Positions 48,898-58,994 are shown, counted from the stretch's first letter. The stretch is 64,000 nucleotides of DNA from Vibrio maritimus (GCA_000755425.1 BBMT01000003.1:1-64000); one strand, 5' to 3'. Numbers and translations are program-made. The notes: generated by a model not told the origin, from the letters alone.

Positions 48898-48913
48898 AAA
48901 ACCATATGGTTTT
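48898..48913. promoter_or_regulatory. operator palindrome 1, beta-glucosidase / GntR
   Basis: AAAACCATATGGTTTT, a perfect 16-bp palindrome 55 bp upstream of the glucosidase start. Confidence 0.65.
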
Positions 48914-48983
48914 TAAAGTGGAATTGGTTATAAATGAGATCTTGATCTCCATAACTGGTAGTTTCTTCGGTTTTTTAGAGCGT

Positions 48984-48997
48984 AAACCATATTGTTT
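48984..48997. promoter_or_regulatory. operator palindrome 2, beta-glucosidase / GntR
   Basis: AAACCATATTGTTT, a one-mismatch version of the palindrome at 48898, 82 bp upstream of the regulator start. The centre-to-centre distance is about 85 bp. Confidence 0.6.
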
Positions 48998-49079
48998 AAA
49001 GGTTTGCCTTGTACGCTGAGTCATTAAACAGTAATCTCACATCAAATTAGACTCGGCAGAGTAAAGGGATCAGGCGAGA

Positions 49080-49796
49080 ATGGTGAAATATCAGGGCATT
49101 TACAACGAAATGAAGGCTAGAATTTTAGCGGGTGAATACTCACCATCTGGTAAGCTTCCGGACGGAAAGTCGTTGGCGAATGAATTTCAGTGCAGCGAGA
49201 TAACGCTTAAGAAAGCCCTAGATTATTTGGTTAAAGAAGGCTTAGTCGTGCGCAAGCGTGGGGCGGGCTCATTTGTTAAGCAGCCCTCAAGTTCAGTAAC
49301 GGATTCACATCTACTGGGCACCAAAAAAAGAGCAGAAGAGAAAGGTAAAACGGTCAAAACGCGCGTGGTTAAGTTTGTTAAAGTGAATGCCGATAAGGCG
49401 ATTGCTGATAAACTGAAATGCCAGGTAGGTGAGCCTGTCTACGATATTACTCGCGTACGTATACTTGATGGCGTGCCTACCATTATCGAATACATCTATT
49501 TATCTGCAAACATTATCCCTAACTTAGCTATCGAGGACGTTAAAGCCTCCATCTATGGCTATATCACTGGTAAGCTCGGCCTTACGATACACAGCGCTAA
49601 TTTAAAAATCACTATCGCCAACGCGACTATCGCGGAGGCGGAACACCTCAGTCTGCCTGTTGGAGACAACATCGTAAGTGTCGCTCAGAATGCCTACTTG
49701 GATAACGGTCAGATCTTTGAATACTCTGTCGCTAAGCACACCTGTGACACGTTCGAGTTCTCAACAACTTACGTCAAGAGTGAAACTCAGTTATAA
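49080..49796 (+). CDS. GntR-family (HutC/UTRA) regulator of the beta-glucosidase
   Basis: 238 residues. N-terminal winged helix (KYQGIYNEMKARILAGEYSPSGKLPDGKSLANEFQCSEITLKKALDYL) and a UTRA ligand domain (VYDITRVRILDGVPTIIEYIYL; FEYSVAKHTCDTFEFSTTY). UTRA regulators of this group sense phosphorylated sugars. It is divergent from the 6-phospho-beta-glucosidase, which it most likely represses. Confidence 0.92.
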   Translation: MVKYQGIYNEMKARILAGEYSPSGKLPDGKSLANEFQCSEITLKKALDYLVKEGLVVRKRGAGSFVKQPSSSVTDSHLLGTKKRAEEKGKTVKTRVVKFVKVNADKAIADKLKCQVGEPVYDITRVRILDGVPTIIEYIYLSANIIPNLAIEDVKASIYGYITGKLGLTIHSANLKITIANATIAEAEHLSLPVGDNIVSVAQNAYLDNGQIFEYSVAKHTCDTFEFSTTYVKSETQL

Positions 49797-49899
49797 CCTC
49801 ATGAATCACAAATAGACATGAGCGCATGAGCGGTTAAGTTTTGACCTATGCTTATCCTGACAACCTTCATTAGAAAGCGTTGAATATAAGGAAAGCACT

Positions 49900-51437
49900 A
49901 TGAGCAAACCCATAATCGCTGGCAACACACCTATCAAGGTCGAAGTGAAAACAGGACAAGACTATTATTTTTGTACCTGTGGACGCTCGAAAAACCAACC
50001 TTATTGTGACGGCTCTCATGCTGGCACTGACTTCAAACCAAAAGGCTTTTCTGTCGATAAAGACGGAGATGCCTTTTTATGTCGATGTAAGCATACCGCC
50101 AATCCTCCTTATTGTGATGGCAGTCATAAACAGTTTTCGGACGAGCAAGTCGGTACTGAAGGGCCAGGTGTCACCGCGAAAGCGAATGACGCGCCAGTCG
50201 CTAGCCAAACTAAAGAAGAGCCCACCGTTGAGTTTATTCATCAGCTCGCTCGCGAAGGACTATCAAAACTTGGCCATCACGGACCCATGACCTCGATGGG
50301 TGTGCCACGCCATCTATTGCCTCATTGGATGATCTTCAAATCATGGTAGCTCAAATGGCGACAAAACCTTTGTTAGAAGATGCGGTGGTAGGTACAGAGC
50401 TTGTCATTGGACCGCAAGCCAAAAAGCCGCTTAAGCTCAATATTCCCTTATTCGTATCTGACATGAGCTTTGGCGCTTTATCAGAAGAGGCGAAAATCTC
50501 GCTGGCAACTGGAGCTGAGCTTGCGGGGACGGGGATTTGTTCGGGTGAGGGAGGCATGCTTCCTGAAGAACAAGCCGCGAACTCGCGCTATTTTTACGAG
50601 TTAGCTAGTGCGGGATTTGGTTACGATGAAGAAAAGCTCAAGTCAGTTCAGGCTTTTCATTTCAAAGGCGGGCAGGGTGCGAAAACGGGAACTGGCGGGC
50701 ACCTACCAGGTAGTAAAAATATCGGGAAGATCTCACAAGTTCGTGGTATTCCCGAAGGAGAACCCGCTATCTCTCCGCCGACATTTAAAGATCTCAATAG
50801 TGCTGAAGATTTCAAAGCATTCGCAGACCGCGTAAGAGAGGTAACAGGTGGTATACCTATCGGTTTTAAACTAAGTGCTAACCATATTGAAGAGGACATT
50901 CAGTTCGCTCTCGATGCCAGCGCGGATTACATCATTCTTGATGGGCGAGGTGGCGGTACCGGTGCTGCACCAGAAATGTTCCGCGATCACATCAGTGTGC
51001 CAACCATTCCAGCACTAGCGCGAGCGCGGCGATATCTCGATGAGCAAGGGATGAGTGGCAAAGTGACGCTCATCATAACTGGTGGGCTGCGCGTGCCGAT
51101 GGATTTTGTTAAAGCGATGGCGCTGGGCGCTGATGGGGTCGCAATATCAAATAGTGCCATGCAGTCAATAGGGTGTGTGGCGGCGAGAATGTGCAATACC
51201 AACAACTGTCCAGCCGGGATTGCCACTCAAAAAGCGGATTTGCGCCAAAGATTGAATGTGGACAAAGCCTCACACCAACTTAAGAACTTTTTTGAAGCCT
51301 CGGTTTCGCTCATGCAAGTAATGGCAAGAGCATGTGGCCATCATGAATTGAGTCAGTTTAACCGCAACGACTTAGCTACTTGGGATCGTGATATGGCTCA
51401 TTTGTCTGGTGTGAAGTACTCGGGATATCAACGTTAA
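49900..51437 (+). CDS. CDGSH iron-sulfur / glutamate-synthase-domain fusion (one frameshift)
   Basis: About 512 residues. The N-terminal 80 residues hold two CDGSH-type [2Fe-2S] motifs (CTCGRSKNQPYCDGSH and CRCKHTANPPYCDGSH). A linker leads to the FMN-binding central domain of glutamate synthase (FHFKGGQGAKTGTGGHLPG; LDGRGGGTGAAPE; LIITGGLRVPMDF) with three Cys spaced as for a 3Fe-4S cluster (IGCVAARMCNTNNCPAG). There is no glutaminase domain. The frame breaks at about 50328 (CATTGGATG for CATTGGGATG), exactly in the linker. It likely acts as a flavin/Fe-S oxidoreductase; substrate unknown. Confidence 0.85.
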
Positions 51438-51459
51438 ACGTGCTTCTTTGCGTTAATAG

Positions 51460-51498
51460 CAACAAGCTCAGTGTCTTCATTGGGCTTGTTGTCGTTTT
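51460..51498 (+). terminator. terminator of the CDGSH fusion gene
   Basis: Eleven-bp stem, CAACAAGCTCA (51460-51470) with TGGGCTTGTTG (51481-51491) including one G-T pair, followed by TCGTTTT. Confidence 0.7.
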
Positions 51499-51585
51499 GC
51501 GAGCCGGCATCGGGAATGTAACTGTTTTTATATACAGTGCTCTGCTATAGTCATTGGATTGTTTGTTAGCCCTTGAAATCAGCCC

Positions 51586-52519
51586 ATGAAAGTCGACTAC
51601 CACAAAAAACTTCGTCCAGTGATTCGCTATTTAGAGCAGAACTACGACCAAACCTTCAATCTAGAGCAGGTCGCTGAGCGCGCGCATTTGTCTCCTTATC
51701 ATTTTCACCGAATCTTTAAAGCCGTCACTGGTGAAACCCTCAATGATTTCCTGCGCAGATTAAGGTTAGAGCAAGCGGCCAATATGCTTTTCTATAACAA
51801 GCCGAGTGTCACCGAAGTTGCGCTGAGCCACGGCTTTGGAAGCTCGCAAAGTATGGCCAAATCATTTCAAAAATACTTTGGCGTTACACCGAGTCAGATC
51901 CGTGATTGTGTCGATCTCGATCAGTACACCCAGTTAATGCGAGACAGCAAGATTGGACACATGGTTGGCAATAATGGACACGAAGTGGATACCAGCTCTC
52001 CATATACTGAACCCGAACTTACAGCGGCTGCACAAGCGCTGGATACCAAACGAGAAACGTGGAGCATACCTATGGAAATTAAAACATTTGAAGCGAGCCA
52101 GCTGGCTTACGTGAGAGTAACAGGACTACGGAGAAAATTACGAGCCAGCCGTGGGGCAACTTTATGGCTGGGCAGGGCCAAACGGCCTTGCTGGCAACAC
52201 CAGTATTTTTATTTACCATGATAACCCTGAGATCACCCCGGCAGATAAGTGTCGCACGGACATCGGGTTGCTGATAGAAAAGCCGACGGTAACACCACCT
52301 GGTGTTGAATTAACGGACTTTGAAGGTGGAAAATACGCCTGTATCAGAAAAACCATCACTGAAAAATCCCAGTATGGAGAAGCATGGGAAGAGCTGCTTG
52401 CACAAGTTGTTGAGCAGCAATTTGAAACCGATGATCGGCCTTGTTTCGAGTTATACCACTCTTACGATGTAGAGACGCATGTTGCTGATATCAGTATCTG
52501 CACGGCTATCAAGGCATAG
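51586..52519 (+). CDS. AraC-family regulator with GyrI-like domain (frameshift)
   Basis: N-terminal AraC DNA-binding domain (VIRYLEQNYDQTFNLEQVAERAHLSPYHFHRIFKAVTGETLNDF; second HTH SVTEVALSHGFGSSQSMAKSF), then a GyrI/SoxS-BmrR-like effector domain (MEIKTFEASQLAYVRVTG; CRTDIGLLIEKPTV; FELYHSYDVETHVADISICTAI). The frame breaks at about 52125 in CAGGACTACGG; two bases appear to be missing, after which YGENYEPAVGQLYGWAG reads through. About 311 residues joined. Such proteins respond to drugs or metabolites; its target is unknown. Confidence 0.85.
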
Positions 52520-52540
52520 TTGATAAGATTGAACCTAAAG

Positions 52541-52571
52541 CACCGTGGCCATTTTGTCGCGGTGTTTTTTT
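52541..52571 (+). terminator. terminator of the AraC-GyrI gene
   Basis: Outer stem CACCG (52541-52545) with CGGTG (52560-52564), extended by weaker inner pairs, then a run of seven T. Confidence 0.7.
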
Positions 52572-52643
52572 GTAATTTCTCGTTGACCTGTCTATAGCTT
52601 TATAGTTTAAAGTTCATAACCATCAATCACCGAGGACGATAGT

Positions 52644-53812
52644 GTGTATCGAATATCTGAGCTGGCAGCCGAAGTGGGCTTGTCGCGAACGGCGCTGCTG
52701 TACTACGAAAAACAGCAGCTTATTTGTGGCAAAAGGTTGGCGAACGGCTATCGAGTCTATAGCGACAAAGATCTGCAACGAGTCCGATTGATACAGCAAC
52801 TGCAAGCGGGTGGATTGACGCTAAAAGAGTGCAAAGCGTGTTTAGAAGCCAAAGTCGACAGGACGCTGCTGCAAAGCCGCTTGCATACGCTTGAGCAAGA
52901 GATTGAGCATAAGCAGAAGTCACGTGATTTATTGGCGGCAATGCTGGGTGAGGGAGATTTAAAAGCGTGGCACGAAGGATTGGATAAACTCGCTCCTGAT
53001 GCTCATTTAGATTGGTTGATTAAGCAGGGCTTTAGTGAAAAAGAAGCGCTGCGTTTGAAATGGTTATCAAAAGATATGAACGAACATGACATTTATATGG
53101 CCGACTTTATGAAGGTCTTTGAAACGCTCGAACGCTGGGGGCCAGGCAGTGAGCAAGAGACACGAAAAGCATTGAACGCTGTGCCAACATCGCCTAAACA
53201 GCTTCTAGAGGTCGGCTGCGGGAAGGGGTTAGCAACCAAAGTGCTAGCTGAAAATAGCGATGCACATATCACTGCGATTGATAATGAACAGTCAGCATTG
53301 GATCGACTTAGTGAGCGCTTTGAAGCACTTGGTTTAGCCGATAGGCTTGATACTGTGTCTGCAAGCATGACAGAACTTCCTTTCGAACCTCAGAGCTTCG
53401 ATCTCATCTGGGCGGAAGGCAGCGCTACATAATGGGTGTAGAAAAAGCGATATCACAATGGAAGCCGTTGCTGGCCGAGCACGGATATATCATGTTGAGC
53501 GACATGGTTTGGAAGACATCGACGCCAAGCGAAGCGTCTGTGAGCTTTTGGAATCAAGAGTACCCGGATATCCAACAGGTTGAGACACGTCTTGAGCAGA
53601 TGAAAAAATCGGGTTATCTGGTTGTCGAACATTTTCCGATGAGCAGTGAGGCATGGGCGAACTACTATGAACCGCTTGCCGACAGGGTCACAGAGCTTGA
53701 ACCAGATATGTCTCAAAAGGCAGCATGGAAAGACATCAAACGAGAGGTAGATATCTGCACACATTTTGCCGAAGAGTTTGGTTATCACATGTTTATCCTT
53801 CAAAAGCAGTAA
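52644..53812 (+). CDS. MerR regulator fused to SAM-dependent methyltransferase (one frameshift)
   Basis: About 390 residues. Residues 1-110 are a MerR-type DNA-binding domain with coiled coil (YRISELAAEVGLSRTALLYYEKQQLI; LRQL-like dimer helix LLQSRLHTLEQEIEHK). Residues about 190-390 are a class I methyltransferase with SAM motif LLEVGCGKGLATK and acidic motif AIDNEQSA. The frame breaks at about 53426 (GCTACAT for GCTTACAT, restoring AEGSAYIMGVEKAI). The start follows a weak site at 52644 (GTG). The fusion suggests autoregulated methylation of a toxic compound or signal; no target gene is evident. Confidence 0.83.
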
Positions 53813-53836
53813 ACGTAAGATGCTGACGCATTAGAG

Positions 53837-53860
53837 AGCCCACTTAACAGTGGGCTTTTT
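53837..53860 (+). terminator. terminator of the MerR-methyltransferase gene
   Basis: Eight-bp perfect stem AGCCCACT (53837-53844) with AGTGGGCT (53849-53856), TAAC loop, then TTTT. Confidence 0.88.
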
Positions 53861-54041
53861 CATAGAGTTCATACGTCTTTGCTGAATCATTCCAAAAAAT
53901 TATGCAAATCATAATATCTGATAATTTCACGTACTTTCCCTTTTGTCGTAATCTAGCGCCAGTTGGAAATCACCATTTCGCTTATGTCGTCGACTTACCC
54001 ATGTTAGTGAGTGTCCGCATAAGATTCAGGCGAGGGTAAAT

Positions 54042-54427
54042 ATGAAAGTTTTGCACACAATGATTCGCGTAGTGGACTTAGATAAGTCCATTAAATTCTA
54101 TTCAGAAGTTCTTGGTATGAAGGTGTTAGACCGTTTCGAGAACGAAGAATATCGCTATTCACTCGTTTTTGTTGGCTACGAAGGTCAAGATGCAGGCTCT
54201 ACCATCGAGCTGACTTATAACTGGGACACAGATCAGTATGACCAAGGCAATGCTTGGGACATATTGCGATCGGTTGTGACGACATTTATGCAGCATGTGA
54301 GCGCATTGAACAACTTGGTGGCAACATCACTCGTGCACCGGGGCCAATGAAAGGCGGCGAAACTCACATCGCGTTTGTGAAAGATCCTGATGGTTACTCT
54401 ATTGAGCTAATTCAATCGAGCAAATAA
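54042..54427 (+). CDS. gloA: lactoylglutathione lyase (glyoxalase I) (one frameshift)
   Basis: Converts the hemithioacetal of methylglyoxal and glutathione to S-lactoylglutathione. The N-terminal half ([40 protein letters not shown]) and metal ligands His (LHTMIR), Glu (TIELTYNW), His (WGHIAI) and Glu (YSIELIQ) are present once the frame is restored at about 54257 (one G missing in TGGGACAT). The gene then has 128 codons and ends at TAA 54425-54427. It precedes nemA with 20 bp between them, an arrangement like the electrophile-response operons. Confidence 0.92.
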
Positions 54428-54447
54428 TAGAGAACAGATAGAGGCAA

Positions 54448-55551
54448 ATGATTATGACAGATTCAATGTTTCAACCAATTCAACTTGGTTCGCTTACTCT
54501 AAAAAACCGTATTGTGATGCCACCGATGACTCGCTCTCGTGCATCGCAGCCAGGCAACGTAGCTAACGACATGATGGCGCAGTACTACGCACAGCGCGCT
54601 TCAGCGGGTCTAATTGTTGCTGAAGGCACGCAGATTTCTCCAATGGGTCAAGGTTATGCTTGGACACCAGGCATCTACTCACAAGAGCAGATTGCGGGCT
54701 GGAAAAAAGTAACGGACGCAGTGCACGCTAAAGAAGGCGCAATTTTCGCACAGCTATGGCATGTAGGCCGTGTTACTCACCCAGATAACATCGGTGGTGA
54801 ACAGCCAATTTCATCGTCTGCACTTAAAGCAGAAAACGTGAAAGTGTTTGTTGACAATGGCAGCAATGAACCAGGTTTTGTTGACGTTGTTGAGCCACGC
54901 GCAATGACCAAACAAGATATTGAAGAAGTAATTGGTCAGTATCGTCAAGCGGCTTTAAACGCTGTTGAAGCAGGCTTTGATGGAATCGAACTACACGGTG
55001 CAAACGGCTACCTCATTAACCAGTTTATCGACTCAGAAGCGAACAACCGTGATGATGAGTATGGTGGTTCAATCGAAAACCGTCTTCGCTTCCTAGATGA
55101 AGTGGTTGCGGCCGTTGTTGACGCAATTGGTGCGGACAAAGTGGGTGTGCGTCTAGCCCCATTTACTTCACTTAATGGCACAGTTGATAAAACTCCAGTA
55201 GAGACGTACACGGCAGCTGCACGCGTACTGGACAAACACAATGTGGTTTACATGCATATTGCTGAAGTGGATTGGGATGATGCGCCAGACACACCTGCTG
55301 AGTTTAAAACAGCAGTACGTGAAGCGTACCAAGGCACCATTATTTATGCTGGTCGCTACAACCAAGAAAAAGCTGAGCAAGCGATCCTTGGCGGTCTCGC
55401 GGACATGGTGGGCTTCGGTCGTCCATTTATCGCAAACCCAGACCTGCCGAGTCGTATTCAGCACGGTTACCCGCTAGCACCGCACAACCCAGAGACTCTG
55501 TTCGGTGGTAACGAAGTTGGTCTTTTAGACTACCCAGAATACCAAGCGTAA
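54448..55551 (+). CDS. nemA: Old Yellow Enzyme family ene-reductase (NemA-like)
   Basis: 367-residue FMN-dependent reductase of activated alkenes such as N-ethylmaleimide. Family blocks: LGSLTLKNRIVMPPMTRSRA, QLWHVGRVTH, FDGIELHGANGYLINQFIDSEANNRDDEYGGSIENR (substrate His-Asn replaced as in the NemA group by HxxN), VGVRLAP and DMVGFGRPFIANPDLP. Full length and unbroken. Starts at ATG 54448 or 54454. Cotranscribed with gloA; together they suggest defence against reactive electrophiles. Confidence 0.95.
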   Translation: MIMTDSMFQPIQLGSLTLKNRIVMPPMTRSRASQPGNVANDMMAQYYAQRASAGLIVAEGTQISPMGQGYAWTPGIYSQEQIAGWKKVTDAVHAKEGAIFAQLWHVGRVTHPDNIGGEQPISSSALKAENVKVFVDNGSNEPGFVDVVEPRAMTKQDIEEVIGQYRQAALNAVEAGFDGIELHGANGYLINQFIDSEANNRDDEYGGSIENRLRFLDEVVAAVVDAIGADKVGVRLAPFTSLNGTVDKTPVETYTAAARVLDKHNVVYMHIAEVDWDDAPDTPAEFKTAVREAYQGTIIYAGRYNQEKAEQAILGGLADMVGFGRPFIANPDLPSRIQHGYPLAPHNPETLFGGNEVGLLDYPEYQA

Positions 55552-55713
55552 TTGACTGTTTAGTGCTGCAGCTTAAGCACGGCAATCAAATAACGTAACA
55601 AGATTAGGCTCGAGGCGAGGGGGCTTCCTATTTATGGGAATGACGTCTCGGGCTTCCTCTTTCTTGTTATCTCTAATACACTCTTCGTACCTTCACTTCT
55701 CTTTTCGGCTGCA

Positions 55714-55989
55714 ATGAGCTTTACCGATATCCAAGACAAACTGGCCACTTTCACTGCTCTTGAGCAGGTCTTCGACTATTTTGAAGTCGACTATGACCGC
55801 AAGTTTCTCGATGAATATCGTCTGCCACTTCTCAAGCGCTTTAATGGCTATCTGTTAATGCAAAAGCCAGAAGATTGGTTCGCGGCGAGGCGAGTTCTGC
55901 GTAATGCGTATTGCAAAATCCAGCGAGGCCGTCTCGATCCAGCAACCCGCTCTGCATGCCGAGGATGTACATCTTGTATTAGGCGCTAA
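55714..55989 (+). CDS. NifW-like small protein
   Basis: 91 residues. Residues 1-70 (DIQDKLATFTALEQVFDYFEVDYDRKF, then EYRLPLLKRFNGYLL and ARRVLRNAYCKIQRG) follow the pattern of NifW, the nitrogenase-stabilising/protective protein: short helix, FFxVxYD, xRLxxLxRFxxYL and an AY segment. The tail is cysteine-rich (CRGCTSC) and differs from the typical NifW end, so either this is a divergent relative or a frameshift alters the tail. There are no other nif genes in the window, so a role in nitrogen fixation is not implied. The ribosome-binding site is weak. Confidence 0.5.
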   Translation: MSFTDIQDKLATFTALEQVFDYFEVDYDRKFLDEYRLPLLKRFNGYLLMQKPEDWFAARRVLRNAYCKIQRGRLDPATRSACRGCTSCIRR

Positions 55990-56007
55990 CAAAGGCGGTA
56001 AACAGAA

Positions 56008-56045
56008 AAAGGCTCACAACCTGTTGGTTGTGAGCCTTTGTTTTA
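56008..56045. terminator. bidirectional terminator
   Basis: Fourteen-bp perfect stem AAAGGCTCACAACC (56008-56021) with GGTTGTGAGCCTTT (56026-56039), a 4-nt loop, and T-runs on both strands. It ends the NifW-like gene (plus) and the PTS gene (minus). Confidence 0.93.
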
Positions 56046-56075
56046 TATCGTGTTTTGGATATTTAACTATTGCGT

Positions 56076-57509
56076 TTATTTGTCGTCAACGTTCACAAAC
56101 ATCATGGTTAACGTGAAGGCGAGTGCAAATACACCGACAACGCCCAGTACCGCTTGAATGAAGTTCTGAGTGCCGCTTGCCAAGTATGCAGGAAGGCTGA
56201 ACACAGAAGACAGAATGTAGCTAGTTAGGTGCGTATCAATGGTTACTGAAATCGCGCCCACGATACCTGCTGCTAGGCTCGCCATAAATAGAGCTTTTGT
56301 GTACTTAGTCAGTACGCCAAATAGCGCTGGCTCTGTGATACCTAGGATAGCGGTGATACCTGAACCTACAGTTACTGAAGATTGCTCTTTTGAAACGCGG
56401 TTGCGTTGTTTGTACCATACCGCCATGGTTGCGCCAGCAATTGCTAGGTTACCCAGACACATAATTGGCATCAGCAAATCTTTTCCATACAACGCAAAGT
56501 TGTTCAGGCTGATTGGTGTCATGCTGTGGTGGATACCAAATACAATAGTAATAGGACGAGTAATACCGAAGACAAAACCAGTAAGCGTCGGTGAAATCTC
56601 TAGTAGTGAGCTTACTACCCAACCTGCGCCATTACTTAGCCACATACCTGCTGGAGCAACAAATGACAGTACAATGGTCGAAGTCACTGTGAATGCCAAT
56701 AGGGGAGTAAATACAGGCTTAGCTGACGATGGCACAAAACGGTCTACAAACGGAGTGACTTTAGAAAGTACCCAAACCGCTAGGATTGCTGGAACGATAG
56801 CACCGCCATAGTTGAGCAGTTCGATAGGCACGACGCCCAATACGGTAAGCTCAGGCGCACTGCCCACTTCTTTTAGCATTGCTGCTTTATCAACAAGCTT
56901 TGGCGCCAGCATCGCAGATGAAACCGCAAGAGCGATGTACTCGTTCACTTTAAATACTTTAGCGGCCGAGAATGACACCAACATAGGAAGGAAGAAGAAC
57001 ACCGCTGTTGAAATCGAGCGGAAGAAGAAAACGGTGTCCGACGACTCAGAAATCACATTGGTTGCAATAAGACCCGAGAGCAGACCCATCAACATACCTG
57101 CGCCAGCAATCGCTGGTACAACTGGGCCAAAGATACCTGCTACGACTCGCATGGCATTTTGGAACAGTTTGCCTTTCTCGGCTTCTGAAATAGGCTCTTC
57201 GGTGGTAGTGCTTACTCCGGAAAGGGCGTTGTACCACTTCTCGACATCGACACCGATGACAATCTGAGTTTGACCTTGAGCCAGCACCACGCCTTTAACA
57301 CCAGGAATGGCTTCTAGCACCTCTTTATTCGCAAGAGATTCATCAGCAAGCTTAAAGCGGAGGCGTGTCATACAGTGCGTGATGTTGATGATATTGTCAT
57401 CACCGCCAAGCGCAGCAACAAGCGACTGCAGGTTGTCGTTGAAACGGCTTTGCTCGCTATTGGAATTAGTTTTTGAGTTCACGTCGTTTAGCGATTCAGT
57501 TAGTTGCAT
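56076..57509 (-). CDS. PTS glucose-superfamily EIIBC permease
   Basis: 477 residues. N-terminal EIIB domain (about 20-105) with phospho-Cys in ITHCMTRLRF, followed by an EIIC membrane domain (FGPVVPAIAGAGMLMGLLSGL; ILGITEPALFGVLTKY). This is the sucrose/trehalose/beta-glucoside branch. No EIIA domain is attached, so it needs an external EIIA. Divergent from the enolase-superfamily gene at 57772, which probably acts in the same catabolic route. Sugar unknown. Confidence 0.9.
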   Translation of the reverse strand: MQLTESLNDVNSKTNSNSEQSRFNDNLQSLVAALGGDDNIINITHCMTRLRFKLADESLANKEVLEAIPGVKGVVLAQGQTQIVIGVDVEKWYNALSGVSTTTEEPISEAEKGKLFQNAMRVVAGIFGPVVPAIAGAGMLMGLLSGLIATNVISESSDTVFFFRSISTAVFFFLPMLVSFSAAKVFKVNEYIALAVSSAMLAPKLVDKAAMLKEVGSAPELTVLGVVPIELLNYGGAIVPAILAVWVLSKVTPFVDRFVPSSAKPVFTPLLAFTVTSTIVLSFVAPAGMWLSNGAGWVVSSLLEISPTLTGFVFGITRPITIVFGIHHSMTPISLNNFALYGKDLLMPIMCLGNLAIAGATMAVWYKQRNRVSKEQSSVTVGSGITAILGITEPALFGVLTKYTKALFMASLAAGIVGAISVTIDTHLTSYILSSVFSLPAYLASGTQNFIQAVLGVVGVFALAFTLTMMFVNVDDK

Positions 57510-57701
57510 AGTAGGAGTTCCTATCTTCTACCGTTATTCGATGGGGCTATCATATCCAGCGACTAGATTTGTCCCAATCGAAAAAACAGAGAGATTCATC
57601 ACATTAAATGCGTGAATTTACTAATTTTAAGCTATTTTCGGCGATTGGTTCGTTTTTCTTTAAAAAATCACATTGATAACGAACCAGTTAAAAATGGACA
57701 T

Positions 57702-57728
57702 AAAATAGCGCTTGAATTCCGCTATTTT
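57702..57728. promoter_or_regulatory. inverted repeat in the PTS / dehydratase promoter region
   Basis: Arms AAAATAGCG (57702-57710) and CGCTATTTT (57720-57728), perfect 9-bp complement with a 9-nt centre, about 44 bp upstream of the dehydratase start. A half-like GCTATTTTCGGCGA lies at 57632-57645. A likely operator for the GntR regulator at 59010. Confidence 0.55.
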
Positions 57729-57771
57729 TCGCTGTTAGATAGAATGAGATTTCATACTAAGAGTCCATATC

Positions 57772-58970
57772 GTGAAAGAAAACATCATTACAAATGTCCA
57801 GTGCATCATTACTAAACCGGACAGACATAATCTTATTACTGTCATTGTTGAAACTGAATCCGGCGTTACTGGCTATGGCTGTGCAACCTTCCAGCAGCGT
57901 CCACTTGCTGTAAAAACTATGGTTGATGAATATATTAAACCTCTAGTTGTTGGTCGAAATGCAAATAATATTGAAGACCTGTGGCAAATGATGATGGTGA
58001 ATTCATATTGGCGCAATGGACCGGTTATTAATAATGCAATCTCTGGTGTTGATATGGCACTTTGGATATTAAAGCTAAGCTTGCAAATATGCCGCTCCAT
58101 CAATTGTTTGGCGGTAAATCTCGCGATGCAATTCAGGTATATACTCACGCGACCAGTGACACGATGGAAGGTTTATACCAGCAAGTCGATGAATTTTTGG
58201 AGCAAGGCTACAAGCATATTCGCTGTCAGCTAGGTTTCTATGGTGGTGTTCCAGAAAACATGCACACCACAGAGCAGCCAACGGCAGGATCGTATTACGA
58301 TCAAGACCAGTACATGGCGAACACCATCGACATGTTTAAAAAGCTTCGTGAGAAGTATGGTAATCAATTCCACATACTTCATGATGTGCATGAAAGACTG
58401 TTTCCTAACCAAGCGTTGCAGTTTGCTAAGCAAGTTGAGCAGTACTATCCGTACTTTATCGAAGATATTTTGCCACCCAATCAAACTGAATGGTTAACGA
58501 ACCTGCGTAGCCAAACATCAGTGTCGCTAGCACTTGGTGAGTTATTCAACAATCCAGAAGAGTGGAAGTCGGTGATCATTAATCGCCAGATTGACTTCAT
58601 TCGTTGTCACGTGTCGCAAATTGGTGGCATTACACCAGCACTTAAGCTGGGTCACTTATGTGAAAGCTTTGGCGTGCGTATTGCGTGGCACTGTCCGCCA
58701 GATATGACTCCGATTGGCGCAGCAGTGAACACGCATTTGAATGTGCATCTACATAATGCCGCTATTCAAGAGCACGTCCATTACAAAGAGAATACTCGTC
58801 GCGTATTCCCGAATGCAGCAGAGCCGCGACAAGGTTTCTTGTATGCCAGTGAAAAACCAGGTATCGGCGTGGAAATGGATGTAGAGGCAGCAACGGACTT
58901 CCCTGTGGAGTATCGTGCCCATGAATGGACACAAAGTCGATTGCCAGACGGTTCAATTCATACGCCGTAG
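57772..58970 (+). CDS. enolase-superfamily sugar-acid dehydratase (RspA/ManD-like) (one frameshift)
   Basis: About 400 residues. Lid and barrel blocks fit the mannonate/altronate-type dehydratase subgroup once annotated as Rsp[77 protein letters not shown] and [17 protein letters not shown]. Metal-binding acids are in [14 protein letters not shown] and ALGELF. The frame breaks at about 58064 (TTTGGATAT for TTTGGGATAT). GTG 57772 is the start. Many family members have weak or no dehydratase activity, so the substrate cannot be named. Confidence 0.88.
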
Positions 58971-58994
58971 TAGAAGACGAAAATGAAATAAATG

